From positions 62,001-126,000 of the forward strand of contig NZ_JXQV01000001.1 of assembly GCF_000834635.1 (NCBI RefSeq): 64,000 bases of DNA, read 5' to 3'. The notes beneath the pieces are model-generated. The model worked only from the letters and a program-made list of their open reading frames with translations, made no database searches and was not told the DNA's origin. The stretch comes from Agrobacterium tumefaciens (GTDB taxonomy: Bacteria > Pseudomonadota > Alphaproteobacteria > Rhizobiales > Rhizobiaceae). The number at the start of each line of letters is the position of its first letter. The first letter of the stretch is position 1. The position numbers were made by a program, and so were the translations under genes. Shown here in pieces: positions 27,693-38,099 of this stretch.

Positions 27693-28343
27693 TTATTTCT
27701 TTCGGGCTCCGATAGCCTTGACGAAATCCTCGACCGTGGGCAGCGTTTTCTCTACCATTACGGCTATGCCTTTGGTGTTGGGATGCATTCTGTCCTCCAG
27801 CTGAAGGCTCTGATCCATCACCACGCCGTCCAGAAAGAACGGATAGAGTGGCAGACTATGCTTCTTCGCGAGGCGCGGATAAATCTCGTTGAAACGCTTC
27901 CCAAAGTCACCGCCCATATTCGGTGGCGCCAGAATGCCGATCAGCAGAACAGGAATATTGCGCTTCTGAAGCCCGGTGATGATCGCATCAAGGTTCTTTT
28001 CGGTGTCGTCGGGGGATACGCCCCGCAACGCATCGTTTGCCCCCAGCTCAAGAATCACACCGTCGGTACCATCTGGAACAGACCATTCGGCACGCGCCAA
28101 ACCGCCGGATGTCGTATCGCCGGAGACACCGGCATTGGTAATCGTAACATTGACGTTCTTGGCTTTCAGCGCGGTCTCTAGCTGGGCTGTGTAGCTATCG
28201 GTGGGCGGTAGCTGATACCCTGCCATCAGACTATCTCCGAAACCGACCAATTGGACCGGCTTGTCCTGCGCCTGCGCGAAGGGGGCTGCCAACAAAGCGC
28301 AGCTGATGACGATGAATTGAGCGGTAGCGGCTTTAAAACCCAT
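27693..28343 (-). CDS. Arylesterase, TesA-like SGNH hydrolase
   Basis: A 216-residue secreted esterase. The signal peptide (MGFKAATAQFIVISCALLAAPFAQA) precedes block I GFGDSLMAGYQLP with the catalytic Ser, block III LELGANDALRGV, and block V near the C-terminus, DRMHPNTKG, supplying Asp and His. Family members hydrolyse acyl esters, lysophospholipids or thioesters in the periplasm. It is divergent from a YbbA/YbbP-like ABC system, the same pairing seen at tesA-ybbAP in E. coli, which suggests a shared envelope-lipid role. Confidence 0.9.
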   Translation of the reverse strand: MGFKAATAQFIVISCALLAAPFAQAQDKPVQLVGFGDSLMAGYQLPPTDSYTAQLETALKAKNVNVTITNAGVSGDTTSGGLARAEWSVPDGTDGVILELGANDALRGVSPDDTEKNLDAIITGLQKRNIPVLLIGILAPPNMGGDFGKRFNEIYPRLAKKHSLPLYPFFLDGVVMDQSLQLEDRMHPNTKGIAVMVEKTLPTVEDFVKAIGARKK

Positions 28344-28428
28344 GGCGGTCTTCCTAATTTGTCTGGCACTGCCCGAAAATCGGACTGCTCTCCCGGATTG
28401 CCTTCAGCTTTATATAGGAACGCGAATT

Positions 28429-29139
28429 GTGACGAAAAGCATCATTGATCTTGATAAGGCCGATCTCACGCTCGGCAACGCCGCCGCCTCCGTTCACGTT
28501 CTTAAAAGTATCAATCTCAGCATTAATGAAGGCGAAGCCGTTGGCATTGTTGGGCCATCGGGTTCTGGAAAATCGACGCTTCTGATGGTTCTTGCGGGGC
28601 TCGAACGCCTCGATAGCGGAGCGATCACAATTGCGGGAACCGAGCTGCACAAGCTGGGTGAAGACGCTCTTGCCGAATTTCGCGGTCGCAATATAGGCAT
28701 CGTTTTCCAGTCCTTCCACCTCATTGCCAATATGACGGCGCTTGAGAATGTGGCTGTGCCGCTTGAACTGGCAAATGTCGCCAACCCCTTCGAGATTGCA
28801 AAGAAAGAGCTGACAGCCGTGGGACTTGGGGAGCGGCTGAACCATTATCCCGGCCAGCTTTCGGGCGGTGAACAGCAGCGCGTGGCCATCGCTCGCGCGC
28901 TCGCCCCCTCACCCGCCGTGCTGATTGCTGACGAACCGACCGGCAATCTGGACACCGACACCGGCAGGCAGATTGCCGATCTCCTGTTTTCCAAGCAGGC
29001 CGAGCGCGGCATGACGATGATCCTCGTTACCCATGACATTTCGCTTGCCGCCCGCTGCTCGCGCCAGATCAAGGTTCGTTCTGGGCAAATAGAAAGCGAT
29101 AGCGCCGCTACGGTCGCCAGTCTGGCGGTTTCACAATGA
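28429..29139 (+). CDS. ABC transporter ATP-binding protein, YbbA/LolD type
   Basis: About 236 residues. Walker A GPSGSGKST near residue 43, signature LSGGEQQRVAIARAL near 146, Walker B VLIADEPTGNLD near 166, and ILVTHDISLAARC. This is the MacB/LolD/FtsE subfamily that drives mechanotransmission rather than import. The start is a GTG at 28429 with agga 9 bases upstream; the longer ATG frame from 28342 overlaps the divergent esterase start and is rejected. Its stop overlaps the next gene's ATG by 4 bases. Confidence 0.9.
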   Translation: MTKSIIDLDKADLTLGNAAASVHVLKSINLSINEGEAVGIVGPSGSGKSTLLMVLAGLERLDSGAITIAGTELHKLGEDALAEFRGRNIGIVFQSFHLIANMTALENVAVPLELANVANPFEIAKKELTAVGLGERLNHYPGQLSGGEQQRVAIARALAPSPAVLIADEPTGNLDTDTGRQIADLLFSKQAERGMTMILVTHDISLAARCSRQIKVRSGQIESDSAATVASLAVSQ

Positions 29140-31694
29140 TGGGTGCTCTTCCGTCCCTGTTCAATATCCGCAACGCATTGCGGCTTGCCAGCCGTGAAAT
29201 TCGCGGCGGCCTGCGCGGATTTTACATTTTCCTCGCCTGTATTGCGCTTGGCACCGGCGCCATTGCAGCGGTCAACTCCGTCTCACGCGCCGTTACCAGT
29301 TCGATTGCCACGCAAGGTCAGTCAATATTGGCTGGCGACGTGCGCTTCGAGCTTCGCAACCGTGAAGCCTCTGAACAGGAACGGGCCTATCTCGACGCGC
29401 TGGGCGAGGTCGCCGTATCGACCGGCCTTCGCTCGATGGCGCGGCTTGCCGATGGTTCGCAGCAGACCCTGACAGAGGTCAAAGCGGTGGATGGTGCCTA
29501 CCCGCTCTACGGCACATTTGAGGCCCAACCGGCGGCCCCGCTTTCACAGCTGCTGGCAAAACAGGGCGAGACCTATGGCGCGGTCGCGGCACCCCTTCTT
29601 CTGGAACGGCTAGGCATCAAGCTCGGCGATGAGCTGCTCGTCGGCAATGTGCGCCTGAAACTATCAGGCACCGTTGTGACAGAGCCGGATGCGCTGTCGG
29701 ATGGCTTCGGCTTTGCCCCGCGCCTTCTCATCAGCCGCGAAGCGCTGACCGCCTCCGGCCTGATCCAGAGCGGCAGCCTTGTCGAGCATGCCTACAAGAT
29801 CCGCCTGAACGATCCGTCCGAGCGCGCAACGATCACCGACGACACCAACAGGGAGTTTCCAAGCGCCGGCTGGTCTATCCGCACCAGCGACAGGGCCGCC
29901 CCGTCTCTGACGGAAAACGTCAATCGCTTCTCACAGTTTCTCACACTTGTCGGTCTCACCGCCTTGATCGTCGGCGGCGTGGGTGTTGCCAATGCCGTGC
30001 GCGCCTTCCTTGATTCCAAGCGCTCGACCATCGCCGCGCTGAAATGCCTGGGCGCATCTGCCAGCGTCGTGACGATGACCTATCTTTTCCAGATCGCCTT
30101 CATCGCCATTATCGGCATCGCCATCGGTCTGGTGTTGGGGGCCATCACACCGCTCATTGCCATGCGTTTTCTGGAAGGCGTGTTGCCGGTACCGGATGAG
30201 CTCGCCATCTATCCCGGTCCGCTATTTATAGCTGCCGTGTTCGGTTTGTTGACCACCCTTGCCTTTGCCATTCTGCCTCTGGGTCAAGCCCGCGAAGTGC
30301 CTGCCACGGCGCTGTTTCGTGAACAGGGCTTTGACGAAAACAAGCTGCCGACATGGCCCTATCTTCTCGCCACCGGTCTGCTTTTGGCAGCGCTGGTCGG
30401 ACTTGCGATCTACACCTCGCAAGAACGTTTCATCGCGTCGGTCTTTCTGGGTGCCGTTGCCTTTTCTTTCGTTGTGCTGCGGCTCGTGGCCTGGGGCATC
30501 AAGGCGCTGGCCAAGCGAAGCCCACGTGTTCATTCTGCCGCATTGCGACTTGCCATCGGCAATATTCACCGTCCCGGCGCGCTTACACCCTCCGTGGTTC
30601 TGTCGCTCGGTCTCGGTCTGACGCTGCTTGTCACCTTGACGCTGATCGACGGCAATCTGCGCCGCGAACTGACCGGCAGCCTGCCGGAACGTGCACCGAA
30701 CTTCTTCTTCGTCGATATTCAAAGTGCCGATCGGGATGGTTTCCGCGACCTCGTCAAACGCGAGGCACCGGACGGCCTATTGACCGAAGTGCCGATGCTG
30801 CGCGGGCGTATCCTCGCCTTCAACGGTCAGGATGTGACGAAAATGGAAGTACCGGCCTCCGGCCGCTGGGTTCTGAGAGGTGATCGCGGGATCACCTACT
30901 CTGCCGATCTCCCTGAGAACGCAAAGCTGACGGCTGGAACATGGTGGGAACAGGATTATAGCGGCGAACCGCTTGTTTCCTTTGCAGCGGAAGAGGCCGG
31001 CGAGCTTGGCCTCAAGGTAGGCGACACTGTCACCGTCAATGTCCTTGGTCGCAATATCACGGCCAAAATCGCCAATCTGCGCGATGTGCAGTGGGAATCC
31101 CTTTCTCTCAACTTCGTCATGGTGTTTTCACCTAACACATTCCGGGGCGCACCGCACTCATGGCTGGCAACACTTGCAGACCCCTCAGCAACACCCGCGC
31201 AGGAAGGCGAAATCCTTCGCACCATCACCAATGCCTATCCGACCATTACCAGTGTAAGGGTCAAGGACGCGCTTGATGTGGTCAATCGTCTGGTCGGCCA
31301 GTTGGCGACCGCCATCCGTGCGGCGGCTGCCGTCGCGCTTATTGCATCGGTTCTGGTGCTAGCCGGCGCACTGGCCGCCGGAAACCGGGCACGAACCCAT
31401 GATGCGGTCATATTGAAAACGCTGGGCGGAACGCGCGCCATGCTGATCCGCGCCTTCTCCTATGAATATATGATCCTGGGACTGGCAACGGCCATCTTCG
31501 CGCTCGCCGCTGGTGGTGCCGCCGCTTGGTTCGTCATCGCCCGCATCATGAAGCTTCCCTCGAGCTTCCTGCCGGATGTGGCGATCGCCACCATCGTCAT
31601 CGCCCTCATCATGACGGTCGGTATCGGGCTCATCGGAACGTGGCGCATACTAGGCCAGAAAGCAGCACCGGTTCTTCGCCAGGCAGGGGAGTGA
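29136..31694 (+). CDS. ABC transporter permease, YbbP-like (FtsX family)
   Basis: An 852-residue membrane protein with two FtsX units. An N-terminal helix near residue 30 is followed by a large periplasmic domain, then three helices around residues 265-390 with the FtsX block VGGVGVANAVRAFLDSKRSTIAALKCLGAS. A second half has helices near 410-510, another periplasmic domain, and the C-terminal three-helix block with ARTHDAVILKTLGGTRAMLIRAF. It is translationally coupled to the ATPase. By analogy with E. coli YbbAP it would handle lipids or acyl molecules for the neighbouring esterase; the substrate is unproven. Confidence 0.9.
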   Translation: MMGALPSLFNIRNALRLASREIRGGLRGFYIFLACIALGTGAIAAVNSVSRAVTSSIATQGQSILAGDVRFELRNREASEQERAYLDALGEVAVSTGLRSMARLADGSQQTLTEVKAVDGAYPLYGTFEAQPAAPLSQLLAKQGETYGAVAAPLLLERLGIKLGDELLVGNVRLKLSGTVVTEPDALSDGFGFAPRLLISREALTASGLIQSGSLVEHAYKIRLNDPSERATITDDTNREFPSAGWSIRTSDRAAPSLTENVNRFSQFLTLVGLTALIVGGVGVANAVRAFLDSKRSTIAALKCLGASASVVTMTYLFQIAFIAIIGIAIGLVLGAITPLIAMRFLEGVLPVPDELAIYPGPLFIAAVFGLLTTLAFAILPLGQAREVPATALFREQGFDENKLPTWPYLLATGLLLAALVGLAIYTSQERFIASVFLGAVAFSFVVLRLVAWGIKALAKRSPRVHSAALRLAIGNIHRPGALTPSVVLSLGLGLTLLVTLTLIDGNLRRELTGSLPERAPNFFFVDIQSADRDGFRDLVKREAPDGLLTEVPMLRGRILAFNGQDVTKMEVPASGRWVLRGDRGITYSADLPENAKLTAGTWWEQDYSGEPLVSFAAEEAGELGLKVGDTVTVNVLGRNITAKIANLRDVQWESLSLNFVMVFSPNTFRGAPHSWLATLADPSATPAQEGEILRTITNAYPTITSVRVKDALDVVNRLVGQLATAIRAAAAVALIASVLVLAGALAAGNRARTHDAVILKTLGGTRAMLIRAFSYEYMILGLATAIFALAAGGAAAWFVIARIMKLPSSFLPDVAIATIVIALIMTVGIGLIGTWRILGQKAAPVLRQAGE

Positions 31695-31931
31695 TCCGAA
31701 AAGTTGTGCGCCACATAACTTTAACGGGTAAATCAGGTTTCTGATCGCCAAAACGTTATCGCATTTCGCGCATACGGTGTTTTTTCGGATCTGAAAGCTC
31801 TTGTATCCGCGAGGCGATATCCTCATATTCTTTGTTAGGCTTGCTGTAGCTCCGCAGCGGCGCCTGGGATATGGTCTCTAAGCGACGATATGCCGACACC
31901 GTAGCAATTTCGGAGCTCAAAAGAGGTAACA

Positions 31932-32714
31932 ATGTCTGACTTCAACAACTACCAGAACCGTATGGCCCAGAGCCATGCACAGTCTGGCGCGATGATCGAT
32001 GAAGGTCTGCGCACCTATATGGTCAAGGTTTATAACCTGATGGCCGTTGGTCTTGCGATTACAGGTTTCGCAGCGTTTTTCACATCGATGCTGGCGACCA
32101 CAAATGATCCTGCGGCAGCTGTTGCCACCATGGGTAACGGCACGATGCTGACCAGCCTTGGTGCAGCCCTCTACGGCTCGCCTCTGCGCTGGGTCGTCAT
32201 GCTGGCTCCGCTGGGTCTCGTGTTCTTCCTGAGCTTCCGCATTCAGAAGATGAGCGTTCCTGCCGCTCAGGCAACCTTCTGGGGCTACGCAGCGCTGATG
32301 GGTCTCTCCCTGTCGTCGATCTTCCTGGTCTATACCGGCCAGAGCATCGTCCAGACGTTCTTCATCACGGCTGCTTCATTCGGCGCGCTGTCGCTCTATG
32401 GCTACACCACGAAGAAAGACCTGTCCGGCATGGGCTCGTTCCTGATCATGGGTCTGTTTGGCCTGATCATCGCGTCCATCGTCAACATCTTCCTGCAGTC
32501 GTCTGCCATGGGCTTTGCGATCTCCGCCATCGGCGTGCTGATCTTCGCAGGCCTGACCGCCTACGACACGCAGAAGATCAAGGAAATGTACTTTGACGGT
32601 GATGATGTCGCCACGGCTGGCCGCAAGGCCATCATGGGCGCTCTGACCCTCTACCTCGACTTCATCAACCTGTTCATGTTCCTGCTGCAGTTCCTCGGAA
32701 ACCGCGACAAGTAA
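31932..32714 (+). CDS. Bax inhibitor-1/YccA family membrane protein
   Basis: A 260-residue protein with seven membrane segments. A hydrophilic start (FNNYQNRMAQSHAQSGAMIDEGLRTYM) leads into VYNLMAVGLAITGFAAFF, and the family signature near the C-terminus is FAGLTAYDTQKIKEMYF with a final ALTLYLDFINLFMFLLQFLG. Bacterial relatives such as YetJ are pH-sensitive calcium leak channels, and YccA modulates FtsH. The activity here is not established. An agaggt site is 6 bases ahead of the ATG, and the gene has its own strong terminator, so it is probably monocistronic. Confidence 0.92.
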   Translation: MSDFNNYQNRMAQSHAQSGAMIDEGLRTYMVKVYNLMAVGLAITGFAAFFTSMLATTNDPAAAVATMGNGTMLTSLGAALYGSPLRWVVMLAPLGLVFFLSFRIQKMSVPAAQATFWGYAALMGLSLSSIFLVYTGQSIVQTFFITAASFGALSLYGYTTKKDLSGMGSFLIMGLFGLIIASIVNIFLQSSAMGFAISAIGVLIFAGLTAYDTQKIKEMYFDGDDVATAGRKAIMGALTLYLDFINLFMFLLQFLGNRDK

Positions 32715-32733
32715 CTCTTGATGAAACCAATAG

Positions 32734-32763
32734 AAAAGGCGGCCTCTGGGCCGCCTTTTTTTG
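32734..32763 (+). terminator. Terminator after the Bax inhibitor-1 gene
   Basis: Stem aaaggcggcc/ggccgccttt (32735-32744 with 32749-32758), 4-base loop and a T tract, 20 bases beyond the stop. It also faces the convergent DUF2794 gene. Confidence 0.88.
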
Positions 32764-32784
32764 TGGGATGCACAAAGCCGGTTA

Positions 32785-33177
32785 TCACTCGATGAGCTTC
32801 AAGACCTTGTCGAAGACTTTCAGCACCTGCGGCAGTTCATGGCCGCGCTTCAAGATACGTCCATCCACATTCACGACGCTATAGGCACCCTGCTTGGAGG
32901 CAAGCTTGGGATTTTTCTCTATACGGAAAAGCGGCATTTCGCCGGAGCGTTTGAAGACGGAAAAGACCGCCTTGTCTTTCAAATGGTCAATGGCATAGTC
33001 CCGCCATTCCCCCTCGCCGACCATCCGCCCATAGATGCGCAATATCGCATCCAGTTCACGTCGGTGGAATGTAATGGGCAAGACATCCTTGCTCTGCCTG
33101 TACTCTCTGATATCGACCACGGATGCGCCATCTCTGTGAGACAGGCCTTTACGCTCCAAATCCGGCTGATCTGTCAT
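32785..33177 (-). CDS. DUF2794 family protein
   Basis: About 130 residues, soluble and basic. The recognisable family region is VLPITFHRRELDAILRIYGRMVGEGEWRDYAIDHL followed by AVFSVFKRSGEMPLFRIEK, as in the alphaproteobacterial DUF2794 family of unknown function. The start at 33177 (MTDQPDLE) has gagg 8 bases upstream; an ATG 12 codons earlier is less well placed. No membrane segment or catalytic motif is visible. It stands alone, flanked by a terminator and a 287-base spacer. Confidence 0.75.
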   Translation of the reverse strand: MTDQPDLERKGLSHRDGASVVDIREYRQSKDVLPITFHRRELDAILRIYGRMVGEGEWRDYAIDHLKDKAVFSVFKRSGEMPLFRIEKNPKLASKQGAYSVVNVDGRILKRGHELPQVLKVFDKVLKLIE

Positions 33178-33464
33178 TGGGCAACCTCGCTCAACAGCAA
33201 ATGACAATTTCACGACAGTCTGACCCCGTGAAAGCGGAAATGCAAGCCTTGCATGGCGGTGGGAAAGATACGCGCGCCGGTAATAATTAGGGCATGATGA
33301 ACATCTTAAATTGCCCTATTTCCGTCAAATCATGGCCCGATTTGAGTGGGATATGACTAATGTCAATTGATGCCTCGGCACCAACATGACCCGGTCCGGT
33401 GCATTGACCCTTTACCCCCAGCCCCCAATGCCCGGATCGGATCTTCCCGCTTTTAAGCGGATAC

Positions 33465-34223
33465 CTATTTCCCCGACGTCATGAGAACACTGGCCCCGAT
33501 GATCGCTGCGGGATTCCCGCTTGCATCGCTCGTCTGCAAAAGCACGGCGCAGCCGCCGTCCTTTGCCTTGCTCATGATGCTCGATGGCAGCTTGACCGTC
33601 ATGGACGTTCCATCCCACATGCCCACTGTCTGCACGTCATAGACACTGTGCCAGTAGGATATGGTTTTGCCCTGATTATCGCCCTTTTGCACGTCAACGA
33701 CCTGCTCGCGGTTGAAATAGGCCACCACGACGTCGGCCTTGCCCTGACCCGGGCCGATCTCGATGGCAATCTCATCATCCACCCGGCGCGCCTTGACGGG
33801 CACACTGAGGCCTTCTCCGGCCTTTTTGAACGCATCCAGCCGCGTATCGATTGCCTTCATGTCTGCGCCCTTGACGTGGTCGCGACCATTGATGACAGCC
33901 TGTGGCGTATAGACATTGTTGCGGCCTAGAGCCCTGGCATAGCCATATTGCCGCTCTGTGTTTTCCTTGGAAGCCAGCGAATCCGCCCATCCCAGATAGT
34001 TCCAGTAATCGACATGATAGGACAGGCCGACCACGTCACCCTTCTGGATGAGCTTGCGCAGTGCCTCATCTGCCGGTGGGCAGGATGCGCAGCCCTGCGA
34101 GGTGAACAGCTCGACAACGCCCTTCAGCTGCTCCTGCTGCTGCGCCATTGCGGGCACCGGTGCAATCGCTGCGAAGGCGCACATCGTAAGACCAACTCTG
34201 ACAGGCCCGTATTTCAGCGACAT
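33465..34223 (-). CDS. Secreted DUF1223 family protein with CxxC motif
   Basis: A 252-residue exported protein. A signal peptide (GLTMCAFAAIAPVPAMA) precedes VVELFTSQGCASCPPADEAL, a thioredoxin-like active-site segment with a CxxC pair, then LSYHVDYWNYLGWADS, which is diagnostic of DUF1223 (PF06764). The C-terminal half is beta-rich and ends at TSGK. The fold and the CxxC suggest a periplasmic thiol protein, but no activity is known. The start at 34223 follows aaggg at 8 bases; two upstream ATGs would put about 12 to 44 residues before the signal. Confidence 0.78.
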   Translation of the reverse strand: MSLKYGPVRVGLTMCAFAAIAPVPAMAQQQEQLKGVVELFTSQGCASCPPADEALRKLIQKGDVVGLSYHVDYWNYLGWADSLASKENTERQYGYARALGRNNVYTPQAVINGRDHVKGADMKAIDTRLDAFKKAGEGLSVPVKARRVDDEIAIEIGPGQGKADVVVAYFNREQVVDVQKGDNQGKTISYWHSVYDVQTVGMWDGTSMTVKLPSSIMSKAKDGGCAVLLQTSDASGNPAAIIGASVLMTSGK

Positions 34224-34383
34224 TGCAAGAACCCTTGTCTGGACGTGTCTCCAGACCATTGATGCTATCAATTCCTGTCGGGACGCCCGGCGAAAATAAC
34301 GCGAGTGGCCCTTCAATAGAAAGTAACGATGGGGTGAGTGCCGATCACGAAGCAAGCTTCACCAGAATACCCCATCATAATAC

Positions 34384-34416
34384 GCAAAACGCCGGGATTT
34401 CTCCCGGCGCTTTTTT
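34384..34416. terminator. Terminator downstream of acnA
   Basis: Stem cgccggga/tcccggcg (34390-34397 with 34402-34409) and a 4-base loop, with T tracts on both strands. It lies 17 bases beyond the acnA stop. Confidence 0.75.
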
Positions 34417-34432
34417 CATGATGTGGCAATAA

Positions 34433-37126
34433 TTATGCAGCCAGGTCGCGAAGAACCGTCTGCAGAATGCCGCCATTGTTCATGTAGATCACTTCATCCA
34501 GCGTATCGATGCGGCAAAGAAGCGGAACTTCCTTCACTGTACCATCGCTGTAGGTGATCTTGGCAATCTTCTTTTCGCGCGGCTTGATGTCGCCTTCGAG
34601 ACCGTCGATCTCAACGGTTTCATCGCCCTTGAGGTTGAGGCTTGCCCATGTGGTGCCTTCTTCGAAGACAAATGGCACTACGCCCATGCCGACGAGGTTG
34701 GAGCGGTGAATACGCTCGAACGACTGCGCAATCACGGCCTTAACGCCGAGCAGGTTGGTACCCTTCGCAGCCCAGTCACGGGAAGAACCGTTACCATATT
34801 CAACGCCCGCAAAGATGACGAGCGGCGTGCCTTCAGCCTTGTACTGCATGGCTGCATCGTAAATCGACATCTCTTCCTTGGATGGATAGTGGATGGTGTA
34901 GCCACCTTCCTTACCGTTTGGCCCAAGCATGTGGTTGCGAATACGGATGTTGGCAAACGTGCCGCGCATCATCACTTCATGGTTGCCACGGCGTGTGCCG
35001 TACTGGTTGAAGTCGGCAACGCCAACGCCATTGTCCGTGAGGTATGCACCGGCAGGCGAAGCAGCCTTGATCGAACCGGCCGGGGAAATGTGGTCGGTGG
35101 TGATCTTGTCGCCGAAGAGACCGAGAACGCGCGCGCCCTTGATGTTCTTCAAGCCTGTGCCGGTCTTGCCCATGCCCACGAAGTAAGGCGGGTTCTGAAC
35201 GTAGGTCGACTTGTCGTCCCAGGCATAGGTCTGGCCCGGAGGAACCTGAACGGCCTGCCAGTTTTCATCGCCCTTGAAGACATCAGCATATTTGGATTCG
35301 TAGAGTTCACGCGTGACGTATTTCAGGATGAATTCCTGGATTTCGGCAGATGTCGGCCAGATATCCTTGAGGAAGACTGGCTCTCCGTCGGAACCCATGC
35401 CGAGCGGCTCTGTGGTCAGATCCTTCTGGACCGTACCGGCCAGCGCGTAAGCAACAACCAGCGGAGGGGAGGCAAGGTAGTTTGCCTGAACGTCTGGCGA
35501 GATGCGGCCTTCGAAGTTACGGTTGCCGGAAAGAACGCCAGCGGTGATCAGACCCTTGTCGTTGATGGTCTTGGAGATCGGTGCTGGCAGCGGGCCGGAG
35601 TTACCGATGCAGGTCGTGCAACCGAAACCAACGAGGTTGAAGCCGATCGCATCCAGATCCTTCTGAAGACCGGACTTCTCGAGATATTCACCGACAACCT
35701 GGGATCCAGGTGCGAGCGATGTCTTGACCCAAGGCTTGGATGTCAAACCCTTGGCAACGGCGTTGCGAGCCAAAAGACCGGCAGCAATCAGAACGGATGG
35801 GTTAGACGTGTTGGTGCAGGACGTGATGGCGGCAATAGCGACGTCACCATGGCCGAGGTCGAAATCCGTGCCTTCGACAGGGTAACGATTGTCGAGCTGG
35901 CCTGGCTTCTTGTAGTCGGCTTCCAGAGCTGCCGCAAAGCCGGAAGCGATGCCTTCAAGCGCAACACGACCTTCGGGACGCTTTGGACCAGCCATGGATG
36001 GCACAACTTCGCCGAGATCGAGTTCCAGCGTGTCGGTGAAGACGAGATCGGCACCATCGCCGGTACGCCACATGTCCTGCGCCTTGGAATAGGCTTCAAC
36101 GAGTGCGATGCGGTCCTTGGTGCGGCCAGACATGGTCAGGTAGTTGATGGTTTCACCGTCAACCGGGAAGAAGCCGCATGTCGCGCCGTATTCTGGACCC
36201 ATGTTGCCGATGGTTGCACGGTCAGCCAGCGTCATCGAATCAAGGCCGGGGCCGAAGAATTCAACGAATTTGGAGACAACGCCCTTCTTGCGCAGCATCT
36301 GAACGACTGTCAGCACGAGGTCGGTGGCGGTTACGCCTTCCCTGACCTTGCCTGTCAGCTTGAAGCCGATAACTTCAGGCAGAAGCATGGAAACCGGCTG
36401 GCCAAGCATGGCCGCTTCGGCTTCGATACCGCCAACGCCCCAGCCCAGAACGCCAAGACCATTGATCATGGTCGTGTGGCTGTCGGTGCCAACGCATGTA
36501 TCTGGGTAAGCGATGGTTTCGCCGTCTTCTTCCTTGGTCCAGACCGTCTGGCCAAGATATTCGAGGTTAACCTGGTGACAGATTCCTGTGCCTGGCGGAA
36601 CGACGCGGAAGTTCTTGAACGCCTGCTGGCCCCACTTCAGGAAGCGGTAACGCTCGCCATTGCGCTCATATTCCAGCTCAACGTTGCGCGCGAATGCTGT
36701 CGGCGTGCCGAATTCATCAACGATAACGGAGTGGTCGATGACCAGATCGACAGGAACCAGCGGGTTGATCTTCTCGGGATCGCCACCCAGCGCCACCATC
36801 GCGTCGCGCATGGCTGCAAGGTCGACCACGGCTGGAACGCCGGTGAAGTCCTGCATCAGAACGCGAGCGGGGCGATAGGCGATTTCGTTTTCGACGAGGC
36901 CCTTGTTGTTCAGCCAGTCTGCAACAGCCGTGATGTGATCCTTGGTAACGGTCTGACCGTCTTCAAAGCGCAGCAGGTTCTCAAGCAGAACCTTCATGGA
37001 ATAGGGCAGCTTGGAAACGCCTGTCAGGCCATTCGCTTCTGCTTTTGGAAGGCTGAAATAAACATAGTCCTTACCATTGACGGTAAGCACAGAACGACAA
37101 TTGAAACTGTCTAGAGATTTAGCCAC
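34433..37126 (-). CDS. acnA: Aconitate hydratase A
   Basis: An 897-residue TCA-cycle enzyme converting citrate to isocitrate through a 4Fe-4S cluster. The cluster cysteines are in [14 protein letters not shown] (near residue 435) and [13 protein letters not shown] (near 500), and the swivelling C-terminal domain has [15 protein letters not shown]. The start is a GTG at 37126, giving [12 protein letters not shown], which aligns with rhizobial AcnA ([11 protein letters not shown]); an ATG 21 codons upstream adds unrelated sequence. A purine-rich gcgggg stands 8 bases ahead. Single-gene unit between two terminators or divergent promoters. Confidence 0.96.
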   Translation of the reverse strand: MAKSLDSFNCRSVLTVNGKDYVYFSLPKAEANGLTGVSKLPYSMKVLLENLLRFEDGQTVTKDHITAVADWLNNKGLVENEIAYRPARVLMQDFTGVPAVVDLAAMRDAMVALGGDPEKINPLVPVDLVIDHSVIVDEFGTPTAFARNVELEYERNGERYRFLKWGQQAFKNFRVVPPGTGICHQVNLEYLGQTVWTKEEDGETIAYPDTCVGTDSHTTMINGLGVLGWGVGGIEAEAAMLGQPVSMLLPEVIGFKLTGKVREGVTATDLVLTVVQMLRKKGVVSKFVEFFGPGLDSMTLADRATIGNMGPEYGATCGFFPVDGETINYLTMSGRTKDRIALVEAYSKAQDMWRTGDGADLVFTDTLELDLGEVVPSMAGPKRPEGRVALEGIASGFAAALEADYKKPGQLDNRYPVEGTDFDLGHGDVAIAAITSCTNTSNPSVLIAAGLLARNAVAKGLTSKPWVKTSLAPGSQVVGEYLEKSGLQKDLDAIGFNLVGFGCTTCIGNSGPLPAPISKTINDKGLITAGVLSGNRNFEGRISPDVQANYLASPPLVVAYALAGTVQKDLTTEPLGMGSDGEPVFLKDIWPTSAEIQEFILKYVTRELYESKYADVFKGDENWQAVQVPPGQTYAWDDKSTYVQNPPYFVGMGKTGTGLKNIKGARVLGLFGDKITTDHISPAGSIKAASPAGAYLTDNGVGVADFNQYGTRRGNHEVMMRGTFANIRIRNHMLGPNGKEGGYTIHYPSKEEMSIYDAAMQYKAEGTPLVIFAGVEYGNGSSRDWAAKGTNLLGVKAVIAQSFERIHRSNLVGMGVVPFVFEEGTTWASLNLKGDETVEIDGLEGDIKPREKKIAKITYSDGTVKEVPLLCRIDTLDEVIYMNNGGILQTVLRDLAA

Positions 37127-37396
37127 GGATAATGCCCCGCTTCCTCTGATAGCCAACACGCGCGTGCGGACACCAATGCACTTAAGCACATCAGGATGCG
37201 GGTACGGTCATTTCCGCTGTCCGCACGAGAAGCTGCTTTCGCAACCTTCTGGTCCGGCGCTATATGATGATCACGCCGACCGCTGGCGTGGTTGACACCC
37301 ATATAGATAATTTATGAGAAACGTGCCAGACCGGAAAAACACCTAAATCGATTTTTTTGCCAACGAGATGATTAAAATCTTAAACGAGATGACACC

Positions 37397-38038
37397 ATGC
37401 TGCTAACAGCAGAAAATCTGGCCGTCCGTCGTGGCGAAGATCTAATATTCATGAATGTTTCCTTCAAGTTAAGCTCTGGTCAGGCTATGCTGCTGACGGG
37501 ACCGAACGGATCTGGAAAATCGACGCTTTTGCGCGTGATAGCAGGCCTTTTACGGCCCGAAGAAGGGCACGTGACCTTAGCCGGCGAAGGACTTGAAACA
37601 GACGTTCGCGCCTCGGAAGCAAGTCACTATCTGGGGCACCGCAACGCGATGAAGCAGGATCTGAGTGTTTTCGAAAATCTCAATTTCTGGAAGAAATTTC
37701 TCGGCGATTTTGATGGCGGCAGCTCTTTGGGTATCGAAGAGGCAGCAGAAGCGGTTGGCCTCGCCAGCATTACCCACCTGCCTTTCGGATATCTGTCCGC
37801 CGGTCAGCAGCGCCGATTCGCCATGGCCAAACTGCTTGTCGCATGGCGGCCGATCTGGATCCTCGATGAGCCGACCGCCGCACTGGATGCAAGCGCCGAT
37901 CTCATGTTCACCGGGCTGGTAAAGGCGCATCTGGCAAAAGGGGGCATGGCCGTTGCCGCCACCCACCAGCCGCTGGGGCTGGAAAATGCTCAGGAATTGC
38001 GGATGACCGGCTTCGCCGGGGTGGAGGAAGCATGGTGA
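37397..38038 (+). CDS. ccmA: Cytochrome c maturation ATP-binding protein CcmA
   Basis: A 213-residue ABC ATPase that works with CcmB and CcmC to release holo-CcmE for haem delivery. Walker A GPNGSGKST near residue 36, signature YLSAGQQRRFAMAKLL near 133, and Walker B WILDEPTAALDA near 155, where the LSAGQ form of the signature is typical of CcmA. It opens the ccmABCDG operon, divergent from acnA. The next gene starts 61 bases on. Confidence 0.95.
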   Translation: MLLTAENLAVRRGEDLIFMNVSFKLSSGQAMLLTGPNGSGKSTLLRVIAGLLRPEEGHVTLAGEGLETDVRASEASHYLGHRNAMKQDLSVFENLNFWKKFLGDFDGGSSLGIEEAAEAVGLASITHLPFGYLSAGQQRRFAMAKLLVAWRPIWILDEPTAALDASADLMFTGLVKAHLAKGGMAVAATHQPLGLENAQELRMTGFAGVEEAW

Positions 38039-38099
38039 TTGCGCTACTCCCTAACCTCCTGACCGCGCTGATGGTTGGCCCTTGCGAAAGCGGCACAGC

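Noticed and set aside
34706-37114. An 802-codon open frame antisense to acnA
   Set aside because: Aconitase motifs are unambiguous on the minus strand; the plus frame has no family features and is explained by codon bias.
37286-37320. A sigma-70 promoter for ccmA at TTGACA (37292)
   Set aside because: The -35 element is perfect, but no convincing -10 hexamer occurs at 16-18 bases, so it is not listed as a feature.
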